This document shows positions 16,848-25,710 of a DNA stretch of 64,000 bases, one piece after another. The first letter of the stretch is position 1; every line of letters starts with the position of its first letter. This stretch comes from Aureispira anguillae (lineage in GTDB: Bacteria; Bacteroidota; Bacteroidia; Chitinophagales; Saprospiraceae), in contig NZ_AP026867.1 of the NCBI RefSeq assembly GCF_026000115.1, forward strand, positions 5,929,001-5,993,000. Direction: 5' to 3'. Under the pieces are notes generated by a model that did not search any database, had not been told where the DNA came from, and worked only from the letters and a program-made list of their open reading frames with translations. A program made the translations under genes and the position numbers.

Positions 16848-17381
16848 TTAGTTTAAATGATTGGTAGTTTTAGAAGATTGATGCTGAATATTTTGCAAAT
16901 AAATAGTTCCTATCAATTCTTTTTTTCGACTTTGGTAATTCTTGGTCAACTCAAACTCCGCAGAGACCACTCTACCCAATTGCTCTTTTTGTTCTAAGGT
17001 ATAAAGCAACTCTACCATAGGAATAAAGGTTCCTTCTACTCGGATGGCATTCTGTAAAATTACCATATCCTCTTGTTGATAAACAGTAGGTTCGGACATT
17101 CCTTTAATCCCTAGCTTATTTTCTTGACAAAACCCAGTCACCTTTTGGAACAAGTTATTGGGGGTAAAATGTTGGTTGTTTTGTTCCTTTGATAATTGAT
17201 TCAATTGATGTTGATAAGTCTCTATGTCTTTCCATGCTTGTGCGGCATTCGATAAACGTTGCTCCAATTGAGTAGTCGTTCTATAAGCGGTCCAAGTCTT
17301 ACCAAATGCCAAAAAGTAGGCCAGTACAACAAAGAGTACAATTCCTCCTAATAAGGCTTGATATTTTTGTTTATAATTCAT
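16848..17381 (-). CDS. PilO/GspM-like inner-membrane protein
   Basis: 177 residues: a short cytoplasmic start, one span (LLGGIVLFVVLAYFLAF), a coiled-coil of about 45 residues (TTTQLEQRLSNAAQAWKDIE onward), and a ferredoxin-like domain (GIKGMSEPTVYQ; IRVEGTFIPMVELLYTLEQK). This is the layout of PilO and GspM, which pair with PilN/GspL in the inner-membrane platform. The call is supported by its place between GspF and the PilP-like gene. Sequence identity to known PilO looks low. Confidence 0.7.
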   Translation of the reverse strand: MNYKQKYQALLGGIVLFVVLAYFLAFGKTWTAYRTTTQLEQRLSNAAQAWKDIETYQHQLNQLSKEQNNQHFTPNNLFQKVTGFCQENKLGIKGMSEPTVYQQEDMVILQNAIRVEGTFIPMVELLYTLEQKEQLGRVVSAEFELTKNYQSRKKELIGTIYLQNIQHQSSKTTNHLN

Positions 17382-17406
17382 TTTCCTTTTGGTTCTTTTA
17401 ATACGT

Positions 17407-18549
17407 TTAGAAGCCGATAGAAGTCGTCATTTTAAATAGAGGCAAATACATAGCGACCAAAATTACGGCAACAATTCCTCCTAAAAAAACAATCAATATA
17501 GGCTCTATCAAGCTTCCGATAATAGCCGTTTGTTGATCGACTTCCTCTGTATATTGAGCAGCTAACCGTTCAAACATCACATCTAGTTTTCCCGATTCTT
17601 CGCCTACTTTAATCAAGGCCAAAGCCTGAGGAGGATAAAACTTAAATTCTGCCAATACTTCATGCAATTGTGCGCCCTGAAAAACTTGTTGTTCCGTATA
17701 AGCTAAAGAACTGCTAACAGGATAAAAGTTAATCATCTGCTTTACTAATTTTAGCGCATTGAGCAAGGGCACCCCTGAACCCAATAAAAGTGCCATTGCT
17801 TGGCAAAATCTAGACAAATAAACTTTTTGTATAATCCCTCCAAACAAAGGAATATGCAGCATAATCCAGCCCATTGCTTGACGAAACCAAATTTTTTTTC
17901 GCTGACTGTAAGCCCCTGCAATAAAAACAAGTGTTCCCAAAAATAAATAAGGCATCAAATGCCCAATCCAATCGGACAAATTTACAACCATTTGCGTTAA
18001 AGTAGGCAACTCTTGCTTAAAACGACCATAAATTCCGCTAAACATAGGCACCAAATAACGCAGTAAAAACAAAACGGCTAACAGGGAAAAAGAGAGTACA
18101 AAAACAGGATAGGCCAAGGCTCCTGTCAACTGTCGCTGATAACTTAGAGTTTTTTCAAAGAAAGAAGATAGGTCTTTTAAGATAAAGCTCAGACGTCCTG
18201 TTTCTTCTCCTATTTGTACGCTGTATTGCTCATAAATAGAAAATTTGTCCAAAGCCTCCATGCTTTCAGAAAGTGACTTTCCAGAAACGACGGCCTCTTT
18301 TAGTGCAACAACCAATTCTTGATCTTGTTTCTTTTTAAAGCTCTGTTCAATCAGTTCTAAAGAAGCCTGTATATCCAAGCCTGAACTCAATAAGGTCTCT
18401 AATTGTCCATACAAAATCAATTTCTTTTTGATTCCAAACTTAGGCTCAAAAAGCTGTATATCTTGATTCATAAAACCCCATATAGAGCTACTCTTCGAAG
18501 CCGTAGCAACAGATTTTGTCTGTTTTTTTTGTGGTAATTGAATACTCAT
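17407..18549 (-). CDS. gspF: Type II secretion/type IV pilus platform protein GspF
   Basis: 380 residues with two T2SSF domains. The first covers about residues 45-165 (LYGQLETLLSSGLDIQASLE; GEETGRLSFILKDLSSFFE). The second covers about 245-370 (FCQAMALLLGSGVPLLNALK; KVGEESGKLDVMFERLAAQY). Three hydrophobic segments sit at the expected places, the last near the C-terminus (IEPILIVFLGGIVAVILVA). It is the polytopic inner-membrane core on which the ATPase assembles pseudopilins. The first ~25 residues are low-complexity. The next gene upstream on this strand encodes a pseudopilin, 3 bases away. Confidence 0.93.
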   Translation of the reverse strand: MSIQLPQKKQTKSVATASKSSSIWGFMNQDIQLFEPKFGIKKKLILYGQLETLLSSGLDIQASLELIEQSFKKKQDQELVVALKEAVVSGKSLSESMEALDKFSIYEQYSVQIGEETGRLSFILKDLSSFFEKTLSYQRQLTGALAYPVFVLSFSLLAVLFLLRYLVPMFSGIYGRFKQELPTLTQMVVNLSDWIGHLMPYLFLGTLVFIAGAYSQRKKIWFRQAMGWIMLHIPLFGGIIQKVYLSRFCQAMALLLGSGVPLLNALKLVKQMINFYPVSSSLAYTEQQVFQGAQLHEVLAEFKFYPPQALALIKVGEESGKLDVMFERLAAQYTEEVDQQTAIIGSLIEPILIVFLGGIVAVILVAMYLPLFKMTTSIGF

Positions 18550-18552
18550 TTT

Positions 18553-19041
18553 TTATTGCTCAATATTGGTTTCCAATAGGGTTTTGTTATCGTACAGTTT
18601 TGTAATTATCAACTCAAAAGGTTGTCCAAAAAATTGGCTTTCCAATGCTATTTTGTCCACTCTACCCAATTCTACAGGTTGCTGCTGCCATGCATAATTA
18701 ATGTTTATAGTTGGCAAGGCAAAGGAATCTATATGAATAGAAGTATGCAGAATACTTCGGCATATTCTTAGTGGGTCAAATTGATAGGCTATTTCATAGC
18801 TGCCATAATCAAAAAATAGTTTTTTGCCTTCTGCCCAAATCGATTTTGCTCGATAGGCATCTTGCTTTAATAAAGCTCCTAACTGCTCCATTTCCAATAC
18901 CTCCTTATGCGCTCTTTCTTGGTGCTTTCCCTGCTGTTGCATTATATCAATGACCAACATTGCCATGGTAAAAATTATTCCTGACAACAGCAATACAACA
19001 ATTAGTTCTACGATGGTAAAAGCAGCTAGTTTTGTTTTCAT
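18553..19041 (-). CDS. Pseudopilin (minor, GspH/GspJ-like)
   Basis: Start at the ATG at 19041, giving MKTKLAAFTIVELIVVLLLS with a type III prepilin peptide: short basic leader, A-F-T-I-V-E-L with the needed Glu at +5, then a hydrophobic helix. The frame is open 21 codons further upstream, but this would spoil the leader. The mature body (about 155 residues) is beta-rich with no further signature. It should be cleaved by the prepilin peptidase at 32083. Placing it as GspH or GspJ type is a guess based on length. Confidence 0.78.
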   Translation of the reverse strand: MKTKLAAFTIVELIVVLLLSGIIFTMAMLVIDIMQQQGKHQERAHKEVLEMEQLGALLKQDAYRAKSIWAEGKKLFFDYGSYEIAYQFDPLRICRSILHTSIHIDSFALPTININYAWQQQPVELGRVDKIALESQFFGQPFELIITKLYDNKTLLETNIEQ

Positions 19042-19250
19042 AAGTACTATTTTATAGGACTTTCCTATAAAAATATTTACACAAAATTGTTTTCTGATGA
19101 TCAAGTATTATCAAATCGGTTAATTTTCAAATTAACGCCAAAAGGGTATAATTAAAACAGTGATTTTGAGCGGTTTTATTTTTATAGGAAAACCCTTGAT
19201 TCGATCCATTGAGCAGTACGACTACCACTGAATGAATGCTTTTTTATCCC

Positions 19251-20474
19251 CTACTCCTTTACTACCTTAATGCTTGCAATGCCTTCTTCGGTCTCCAAAC
19301 TCAAAAAGTACAGTCCACTCGCTCCTTCCAAATCGATGTTGACTTCCTCCATCCCTGTATAGTTTTTAGTCATTACCAATTGCCCCATTGCATTGCGCAA
19401 TTGTAGCCTTATGTTGTTGTATTTTTTTCCTAGATCTACCCATATATTTTTAGTAGTTGGATTCGGAAAAACTTCTACAGCCTCTAAATTTTCTTGAACC
19501 GCTCTAGTAGACAAAACAGGGCAAGCAGTACTAAAGCTTGCAATAGCATCTACATTTGTCCAATGGTTCGTAGAATAAGTAGAATCGTCAACTTCTATAC
19601 AACTTAGGTTAGGGTTATTTCTTGCATCAAATACAACCAACTGGCTATTAGTTCCATTCTTAACATTCAGACTTACCAATTGATTATCAGTACAAATTAA
19701 CCAATACAAATTTGCATTATTACTTAAATCTAAGCTGTTTAATGAATTGTTATTACAGCGCAATTCCCCCAAAGCTATATTATTTCCTACATTCAAACTA
19801 CTTAATTGATTATTTGAGCAATTGAATACCGCCAAAGCAGCATTATTACTCACGTCCAAATATCCCAACTGGTTGTTCGTACAGTCTAATATATACAACA
19901 ATGTATTGCTGCTTAAATCTAAATCGCTGAATAAATTATTGCCACAAATTAGTGTGTATAAGACCAAATTATTGCTTAAATCTAAGCTATCCAATAGATT
20001 ATTACTACAATACAAAGACACCAAAGCGGTGTTATGGCTCAGCTCTAAATTACTCAACTGGTTGTTACTACAATCTAATAAATACAAAGCAGTATTGCCA
20101 ACCAAACTCAAATTACCTAACTGGTTGTCAGAACAATACAACTTTTCCAAAGCGGTATTACTACCCAAATCTAAGCTACTCAATTGATTGCTATAACAAT
20201 GCAATTCGGTCAAGCTCGTGAATGCCTCTATGCCAATAAGACTTGTAATGTTTCTGCTATTAACATTAATAATTCCACTATAGGTCTGCGCTTCAGACAC
20301 CTGTATTTCGCCATCGCCATTGGTATCAATGATATTAATATTATAGCCTAGAATGTTATAACCATGAGCGAGTAAGGCATTTTTAAAATTAGCATCAGGA
20401 ATGTTAACATTTTGTGCATAAATAAGTACTCCCCAGCATAGGGAAAAAATAGTCAGTAATAATTTCATGTTCAT
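19251..20474 (-). CDS. LRR protein with T9SS type A sorting domain
   Basis: 407 residues. The signal peptide is cleaved after IYA, leaving Gln first. Residues ~20-80 carry an EF-hand-like loop (DTNGDGEIQVSEA). Residues 86-274 are nine 21-residue leucine-rich repeats of the form x-A-L-x-x-L-x-C-S-N-N-Q-L-S-x-L-D-L-S-x-N, with the internalin-like Cys. The last ~75 residues are a T9SS type A sorting domain (VEVFPNPTTKNIWVDLG, ending SIKVVKE), so the protein is exported through SprA and anchored or released outside. It sits between two pseudopilin genes in the T2SS/T4P-like cluster on the same strand. Binding partner unknown; LRR proteins of this type often mediate attachment. Confidence 0.88.
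   Translation of the reverse strand: MNMKLLLTIFSLCWGVLIYAQNVNIPDANFKNALLAHGYNILGYNINIIDTNGDGEIQVSEAQTYSGIINVNSRNITSLIGIEAFTSLTELHCYSNQLSSLDLGSNTALEKLYCSDNQLGNLSLVGNTALYLLDCSNNQLSNLELSHNTALVSLYCSNNLLDSLDLSNNLVLYTLICGNNLFSDLDLSSNTLLYILDCTNNQLGYLDVSNNAALAVFNCSNNQLSSLNVGNNIALGELRCNNNSLNSLDLSNNANLYWLICTDNQLVSLNVKNGTNSQLVVFDARNNPNLSCIEVDDSTYSTNHWTNVDAIASFSTACPVLSTRAVQENLEAVEVFPNPTTKNIWVDLGKKYNNIRLQLRNAMGQLVMTKNYTGMEEVNIDLEGASGLYFLSLETEEGIASIKVVKE
19653..20219 (-). repeat. Nine in-frame 63-base repeats encoding LRR units
   Basis: The repeat period in DNA is 63 bases, matching the 21-residue protein units. The copies have diverged but stay in frame. They could recombine and change the LRR number between strains. 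Confidence 0.8.
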
Positions 20475-20507
20475 TGGTTTTAGTTTTTGAAGTTATTTAA
20501 ATAAATA

Positions 20508-20864
20508 TTAGTCTTCTGTTACAATCAAGTGTTCTTGTTCTGCCACTAAATCTTGTTTAGGGCTAAATGCTTTTAAAGAAACTTGATAAACTTCTTTTTG
20601 TTGAAAAATCGCTTGATAGCCCTTATAAGGACTTACTTTTTTTTGAATCAAAAAGCCATCTTTTGTTATTTCCTCGTCCAAATAACGCTTTGTTTGTTGG
20701 CATTCTAGCCAAACAGTATGCAACGTATTTTTGGCTTTGGTTCTCAATGGGAAAGCATCGCCCTGTAGAATCGACCAATAAATGGTCATTCCTGCGGTAA
20801 AACTAATCATAATGACAATCAAGGCCATCATGGATTCTACAATGCTAAACGCTTCTAATTTCAT
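20508..20864 (-). CDS. Pseudopilin (GspI-like)
   Basis: 118 residues. Type III leader MKLEAFSIVESMMALIVIMI: processing before F, Glu at +5, then the hydrophobic helix. It is short, as GspI/PilV-type minor pseudopilins are. The start overlaps the stop of the upstream gene (ATGA), so the two should be translated together. The body is otherwise featureless. Confidence 0.78.
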   Translation of the reverse strand: MKLEAFSIVESMMALIVIMISFTAGMTIYWSILQGDAFPLRTKAKNTLHTVWLECQQTKRYLDEEITKDGFLIQKKVSPYKGYQAIFQQKEVYQVSLKAFSPKQDLVAEQEHLIVTED

Positions 20865-22108
20865 TCAATATATTTTAAAATATGCTTGTTGCTAGACTCT
20901 CCCAAAATCAAGGGCGCTAAATAATACGCTGGTAACTGTTTTCTATTTATAATCGCATCCAACAAGTAGTTTTCATAAACGGCTGCGGGAGTTTGCAACA
21001 AAAATTCATCGCAGAATACACTTCCATAAACGCCCCCTTTATGTTGCAATAAACCATTGACCCAAACTTGTCCCTTCACTAGAGCGTTCTGTTCAATTGT
21101 AATTTTTGTTTTATAGGTATTGTACTGAAAACTTGGTGCGATGACAATCCCCGTCACTTCGCTTCCTTCCTCTATGGTCAAACTGGGCGAAAAAGTGGTT
21201 CGCTCTTGATAAGGCAATAAACCCAAAACAGAAGGATAATGGAGCCTTACATTGGCTTCAACCCTCAAACTATCCCAAGCAAAGGCTTGAAAATGACCTT
21301 GAACTCCTGACTCAATTGTAATTTCTGGTGCCAAAATTAATACATCTTCCAAAATAGCAGAAGCACCAATTACAACCTTTTGAGTTCCTACAACAAGGAC
21401 ATTTCCTTTTAATACCCCATGATGTATATCCCACTGATCTTCTACCAAAACTCGGGTAGGCTGGTGAAATGGTTGAACAATAGAATCTCCTTCCACCAAA
21501 AAATTAGTGGTTACGTTTTTTAGCGCATCCAATTGCTCAAAACGAGCTTTTAAATGCAAGTTGCTCACCCGTTTTACAATCTCTTTCTTACCAAAAATCA
21601 ATTTTTCACGAAAATACGGCTTACCACTTACACGGTGAATAAAACCACGTTCAACCCCTTCTCTTGGCAAAAAAGCATCTCCTACAATATGTGTGTTTCC
21701 ACAAACATACAAAGGCTCTGTGCCCTCCGACAGCGTCAAGGCATAAGCGGGGGGCTGTTTTCCTACAAAAAAAGATTGAACAATGCTATCCTTTCGATTT
21801 CCTTGCCCCAACCAACTCTGTACAGAAACAACATCCAACAAGCCCCAAGGTCGCTGCTCAATACGAACGCTATCGCTCTGTTGCCCAAATAAATCAATTG
21901 TTATGGGGGCGATGCTATCTTGTTGCGCTCCCAAAGCCAACGCCACTCCTGATTCGCAATTATAAATTAGCCGTTCTTTTTGTTGATAATGCCCCAATAA
22001 AATATGTTGGTGATAACTACTCAACAACATTGCGCTACTTATCAACGCCACAAAAAGGGAAACAATAATCGCATAAAATAGAGCTCGTGCAGGTAATTTA
22101 TTAGTCAT
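20861..22108 (-). CDS. Pilin-like N-terminus fused to a beta-helix body (PilX/GspK position)
   Basis: 415 residues. It starts MTNKLPARALFYAIIVSLFV with a single hydrophobic helix and an R-L-I-Y-N-C-E-S-G segment like that of PilX/GspK-type proteins, but lacks the usual Glu at +5, as GspK does. From residue ~130 onwards there are many short strands in a repeated order (VCGNTHIVGDAFLP; VLKGNVLVVGTQKVVIGASA; LVKGQVWVNGLLQHKGGVYG). This resembles polymer-forming or bactofilin-like right-handed helices. It has no resemblance to the helical GspK body. It overlaps the neighbouring genes at both ends, so it belongs to the machine. It might cap the pseudopilus tip. Confidence 0.6.
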   Translation of the reverse strand: MTNKLPARALFYAIIVSLFVALISSAMLLSSYHQHILLGHYQQKERLIYNCESGVALALGAQQDSIAPITIDLFGQQSDSVRIEQRPWGLLDVVSVQSWLGQGNRKDSIVQSFFVGKQPPAYALTLSEGTEPLYVCGNTHIVGDAFLPREGVERGFIHRVSGKPYFREKLIFGKKEIVKRVSNLHLKARFEQLDALKNVTTNFLVEGDSIVQPFHQPTRVLVEDQWDIHHGVLKGNVLVVGTQKVVIGASAILEDVLILAPEITIESGVQGHFQAFAWDSLRVEANVRLHYPSVLGLLPYQERTTFSPSLTIEEGSEVTGIVIAPSFQYNTYKTKITIEQNALVKGQVWVNGLLQHKGGVYGSVFCDEFLLQTPAAVYENYLLDAIINRKQLPAYYLAPLILGESSNKHILKYIE

Positions 22109-23321
22109 GATTCAAGGTAATTTCCAACTCAAAGATTCCCTGTCCATTTTCGCCATTCTGATAACTTAGATTATGAATAGAAGCCACCCAATCTAGCTCT
22201 TCTAATGCTCGTTTCCAATTGTTGTAAAAAACACTAGCCTTGCATTGTCCCTCTATTCTAATTGTCTGTCTGTCATATCTAGGCAACTCTTCTTCACTTG
22301 TATAACGTTCCTCTTTAATCACTGGAAACAGAACCAACTTTGTCAACTGCAACGTACTGGGTAATGTTGCCGCCAACTGATCGGCATAAAAAGAAGATTT
22401 AGAGCGTCCCAAAGACAGTTGATCGCCTAACAACGCTTTTTTGCTTTGATATTTTTCAGCCAAACTATCCCGCTGATTGAGTAAGTTTTGCTGCTGCGTA
22501 GTCTCTATTTTTAACTGTTGCTGTTTGGTATTATAATGTTCAAACAATAGATAATTGACCAACAAGGCAAAAAAGAAGGTACCTAAAGCAAGTAAGAGCG
22601 TATAATGGAATAGTTTTTTATAATAAAAAGCCTCCTTTTTTATCTGAACTTCCTCTATGGTAAGCCCTTGAATTGTGGGCTGTGTAAGGGCTAAAAAAGC
22701 CATGGAAAGTGCCAATAAATTTTCTTCCTCTACCCGATCATCTCCCACAACAAAAGAGGTTGAAGGCATAGCTGCCTGCTTACTAAAACTGCAAATGTGC
22801 TGTTCCTCTATCTGTAATAATTCTTGTGCCGTTTGTATTTGACTAACATAGGCAGGCAATATGGGCAATATTTCTTCGATCCAAAACGGTCCAATAAATA
22901 CATTAACCACCCAAAGCCCAGCAGCATCAAAATCTTTGAGCAACTCCAATACCTTATCTTTTCGGATGACACTAACAAAGGTTTGTTGTTGCACCTCTAT
23001 TTGTTGTACTTGAAAATCAGTAGCTTTAGCCGATGGAAAAACAGCCGACAAGGCTTCTTCTTCTGTGGTAGGTTTATAGTCAAGTGCTCGATTTAGAATA
23101 CCTTTGATATTAAGCCCTAAAAAGATAGGCATATCATCTTCTAAATATTCTTTTAATGCTGACAAAGCAGTAATCCCTTGCTTTTGCTGGATAATTTTTG
23201 CGCTATTTTTTTCTTTTTTTAGCACACAGAGGTGATAATAGAGCTGCCCTTCTCTTTGCACACATTCAATGCCTGCAAATACCTCCCTTTCATAAATCCA
23301 TTCTTGTAATTTGGCTTGCAT
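22101..23321 (-). CDS. PilM-PilN/GspL-like fusion protein
   Basis: Start at the ATG at 23321 (406 residues); a TTG four codons upstream would overlap the secretin stop. Residues 1-240 are a cytoplasmic, actin-like-fold region in the manner of PilM or the GspL N-domain, with little recognisable sequence identity. One span lies at about 242-262 (LLLALGTFFFALLVNYLLF). A coiled coil (QQQLKIETTQQQNLLNQRDS) and a ferredoxin-like domain of the PilN/GspL type (TLPSTLQLTKLVLFPVI; IRIEGQCKASVFYNNWK) follow. In T4P this would be two genes, in T2SS one (gspL). It follows the secretin gene by one base. Confidence 0.72.
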   Translation of the reverse strand: MQAKLQEWIYEREVFAGIECVQREGQLYYHLCVLKKEKNSAKIIQQKQGITALSALKEYLEDDMPIFLGLNIKGILNRALDYKPTTEEEALSAVFPSAKATDFQVQQIEVQQQTFVSVIRKDKVLELLKDFDAAGLWVVNVFIGPFWIEEILPILPAYVSQIQTAQELLQIEEQHICSFSKQAAMPSTSFVVGDDRVEEENLLALSMAFLALTQPTIQGLTIEEVQIKKEAFYYKKLFHYTLLLALGTFFFALLVNYLLFEHYNTKQQQLKIETTQQQNLLNQRDSLAEKYQSKKALLGDQLSLGRSKSSFYADQLAATLPSTLQLTKLVLFPVIKEERYTSEEELPRYDRQTIRIEGQCKASVFYNNWKRALEELDWVASIHNLSYQNGENGQGIFELEITLNHD

Positions 23322-23322
23322 G

Positions 23323-25323
23323 CTAATAAACAATGGTTGGTTTAATAAAGATAATCAACTCACTATTCTTATTGCTATTTCTTCTATTTCCGAATAAATT
23401 TAGAATAGGAACTCTAGCCATCAACGGCAATCCTCGACCTGTCTTGCTCTTGTTTTTACTTTCCAAGCCCCCCAAGGCAATCATATCCCCATTTTTAACT
23501 CTTATTTGAGAATCAAACTTTCGGGTCGTTTGAGCGGGCGGAGCATTGAGTTGGAGTTCGCCTAAAAAAGCAGATTGTTGCATATCAATTTCTAAGGTAA
23601 TCTGCTCATCTCCCGATACATAAGGTGTTACATTAATGGTAAAATCAGCTTGAACTGATTTGTAATTAACATCTTGTTGGGTTACGGTTCCCTGTACTCC
23701 TTGCACAGTTGTTCTAGACTCTAAATAATAGCGTGTTTCGCCAATGTTAAAATTGGCTTCATGGCTATTTAAGGTTGCTAATTGGGGTCTAGAATGGGTC
23801 TTTACTAACCCAACCTCTTCAATGGCTTTTAGCGAAAGATAAAAGTTTGGCAAAACTGCGCCCAAATTTACAATCCCTTGTCCCCCTCCTAACATTGACA
23901 AAAGTTTGTTTACAGAAGTTGCTCCCAATTGAAAGTCAAAGCCAGGAGACAAACCAATTCGCTCTTGTTCTACTGGTTTATCGCCTATTCCCATCTGTAG
24001 TCCTGTCTCCGTCAATCGATTTCGTTGAACATCCATTATAATCAGTTCAATCATAACAACAGGAACAAGCTTATCAATGCCTCGAAGAAACTCTTCGACT
24101 TCCTGAATATCAGGCGCAGAACCGCTAAGAATAACAGAGTTCAATTCTAAAAAAGGAAAAATATCCACCTTTTCCGATATTTTTTTAGGGATCACTTTTT
24201 CAATTTCCTTAGCCGAACGATATTGCAATTGGATGGTTTTGGTTTGGCGCAAGCCTTCCATATCTCGATCTCCAATCAAGTAAATTTCATTGTCTATTTT
24301 GTAGGTTAAATTGGTTCCCTTCAGAATATAATTTAGAAACTCTTCATAGGTAATGTCTTCTAATTTTAGACTAATTCCTCCAGCCCCTGTTGTTGCATTA
24401 TTGCCTCTATTTCTATTATTTCTATTCACTTGAGAAGGGTTGGTTGCAGCTCTTAGCCCTCCCTTTTGTCCACCAAAAAGGAAGTAATCTTTTCCCATTT
24501 TGATGGATGCCCCTTTAAGAATTTGCCCAAATGGAACATTAAGGGCTGTAATATCCATTCGATATTCATTGTTGATCGAATCAAAGGTAGTGGTTAATTC
24601 CAAATTTTCAATGGCTTCATAATTAACCCCTGCGCCTATTTCCATTTTTTTCTTTTGCACTTTTTCCTCTATTTCCTCCTTAGGAACTTCTGCATTCGTT
24701 CTCAAAAAGAAAGCCCCTTCAGGGGTCTCTGTTAGGTATAAGTCATTGCTTTTTGCCAATAACTTTAATGCTTCATCAACAGGCGTTTTATCCACAAAAC
24801 CATTGACCTTTTGCTGTTGTGCCTTAGGACTCACAATAATATTGGTTCCACTCTGCTGCGTTATTTTTCTAGTAACATTGGCAAGTGTATCATTCTTGAG
24901 ATCCAAACTCAAGGTCGTATTGTATTTGTTGTAATAAACCCCTATTTCTTTTAAGGTTGGAGCCAGAACAGGCGCTTGGTAAGGTACCACAGAAATAATT
25001 GATCCTATAAATTTAAGGTCTAGATCATACTGCTGGCAAAAATAAATGAGTAGTTCTTTTATTTTTATTTTGGTAAAATTACTCACCACATTTTGCTGGA
25101 TACTAGGATCTATTGTGATGTTAATTTTTGTCTGTTGCGCAATAGAAGTAACGATTTCCTGCACAGAACCTAAGGCTGAAATATCAATTTTCCGATTGAG
25201 GTTTTTGTGCTCGACAGAAAAAGATTCTAAAGATTCTGTTAGCTTATCAATTCGGCTAAATTGCGCTTGGCATAATTCAGCCATCAAAAGAAAGAAAATT
25301 ATGCCCCAATATCGTATTTTCAT
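23323..25323 (-). CDS. gspD: Secretin of the T2SS/T4P-like system (GspD/PilQ)
   Basis: 666 residues. The signal peptide is cleaved after CQA, leaving Gln first. N-domains: a PilQ/STN-like region (~40-110), a second (~135-205, KITQQSGTNIIVSPKAQQQK), then an insert with an Asn/Arg-rich run (~303-325). A third follows (~385-430, KVDIFPFLELNSVILSGSAP), and the secretin core lies at ~435-666 with VKTHSRPQLATLNSHEA, DFTINVTPYVSGDEQITLEI and the closing LPLMARVPILNLFGNRR plus ELIIFIKPTIV. It forms the outer-membrane channel. No pilotin-type C-terminal extension is present. It starts the downstream half of the minus-strand cluster. Confidence 0.93.
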   Translation of the reverse strand: MKIRYWGIIFFLLMAELCQAQFSRIDKLTESLESFSVEHKNLNRKIDISALGSVQEIVTSIAQQTKINITIDPSIQQNVVSNFTKIKIKELLIYFCQQYDLDLKFIGSIISVVPYQAPVLAPTLKEIGVYYNKYNTTLSLDLKNDTLANVTRKITQQSGTNIIVSPKAQQQKVNGFVDKTPVDEALKLLAKSNDLYLTETPEGAFFLRTNAEVPKEEIEEKVQKKKMEIGAGVNYEAIENLELTTTFDSINNEYRMDITALNVPFGQILKGASIKMGKDYFLFGGQKGGLRAATNPSQVNRNNRNRGNNATTGAGGISLKLEDITYEEFLNYILKGTNLTYKIDNEIYLIGDRDMEGLRQTKTIQLQYRSAKEIEKVIPKKISEKVDIFPFLELNSVILSGSAPDIQEVEEFLRGIDKLVPVVMIELIIMDVQRNRLTETGLQMGIGDKPVEQERIGLSPGFDFQLGATSVNKLLSMLGGGQGIVNLGAVLPNFYLSLKAIEEVGLVKTHSRPQLATLNSHEANFNIGETRYYLESRTTVQGVQGTVTQQDVNYKSVQADFTINVTPYVSGDEQITLEIDMQQSAFLGELQLNAPPAQTTRKFDSQIRVKNGDMIALGGLESKNKSKTGRGLPLMARVPILNLFGNRRNSNKNSELIIFIKPTIVY

Positions 25324-25526
25324 GTTTTTAGATTGAATTGGTTTAGGTTAATCAAACACAAAAATAGGATATTTTTCGTCAAGAGAAGTTAAGCCTTTCT
25401 TAAAAATTATCAAAAATCACCCTAGTAGTCCCTAATAGGCAATTCGTAATAAATTTAAACGCTAACATTCCTTTATTGAAGATCTTAAACCAAGTATTTC
25501 AACATATTATACAAATATAGCTATAT

Positions 25527-25568
25527 AAGTAAGTAGACAAAACCAATGCTTGTAAATTTAATGCATTG
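25527..25568. repeat. Intergenic repeat, copy A
   Basis: About 35 of 42 positions match the sequence near 51657-51698 in the same orientation, without gaps; the shared core is TTGTAAATTTAA. Both copies lie in gaps between minus-strand genes. Confidence 0.5.
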
Positions 25569-25594
25569 TCCATATTCGTACTTAGCCAATACAA

Positions 25595-25661
25595 CAAATG
25601 TTTTTTTAGCAATAGCCTTCATGCATTTTTGCACAAAATCACCTTACTAAAAAAACATTTG
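25595..25661. repeat. 15-base perfect inverted repeat
   Basis: CAAATGTTTTTTTAG at 25595-25609 and its exact complement at 25647-25661, separated by 37 bases. It lies just behind the beta-helix gene on the minus strand and could end its transcript, although the loop is long. Confidence 0.55.
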
Positions 25662-25710
25662 CGGGTTATTTTTATCTGTAGTTTTCAGTTTACGGATTCA
25701 ATAGAGCAAA

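Larger units (their letters stand above)
25324..25710. other. Intergenic region upstream of the secretin gene
   Basis: No coding frame is supported. It holds a 42-base sequence repeated near 51.7 kb and a 15-base inverted repeat, both entered separately. The secretin promoter should be here, but no good TAnnTTTG box was found on the minus strand. Confidence 0.5.

Noticed and set aside
19822-20187. 121-residue plus-strand frame opposite the LRR gene
   Set aside because: It exists only because the 63-base LRR repeats lack stops on the other strand; its sequence is a repetitive shadow with no signal or fold.
19653-20219. Regular 63-base repeats considered as a CRISPR array
   Set aside because: The repeats are contiguous, diverged and in frame with a leucine-rich-repeat protein; there are no spacers and no cas genes.
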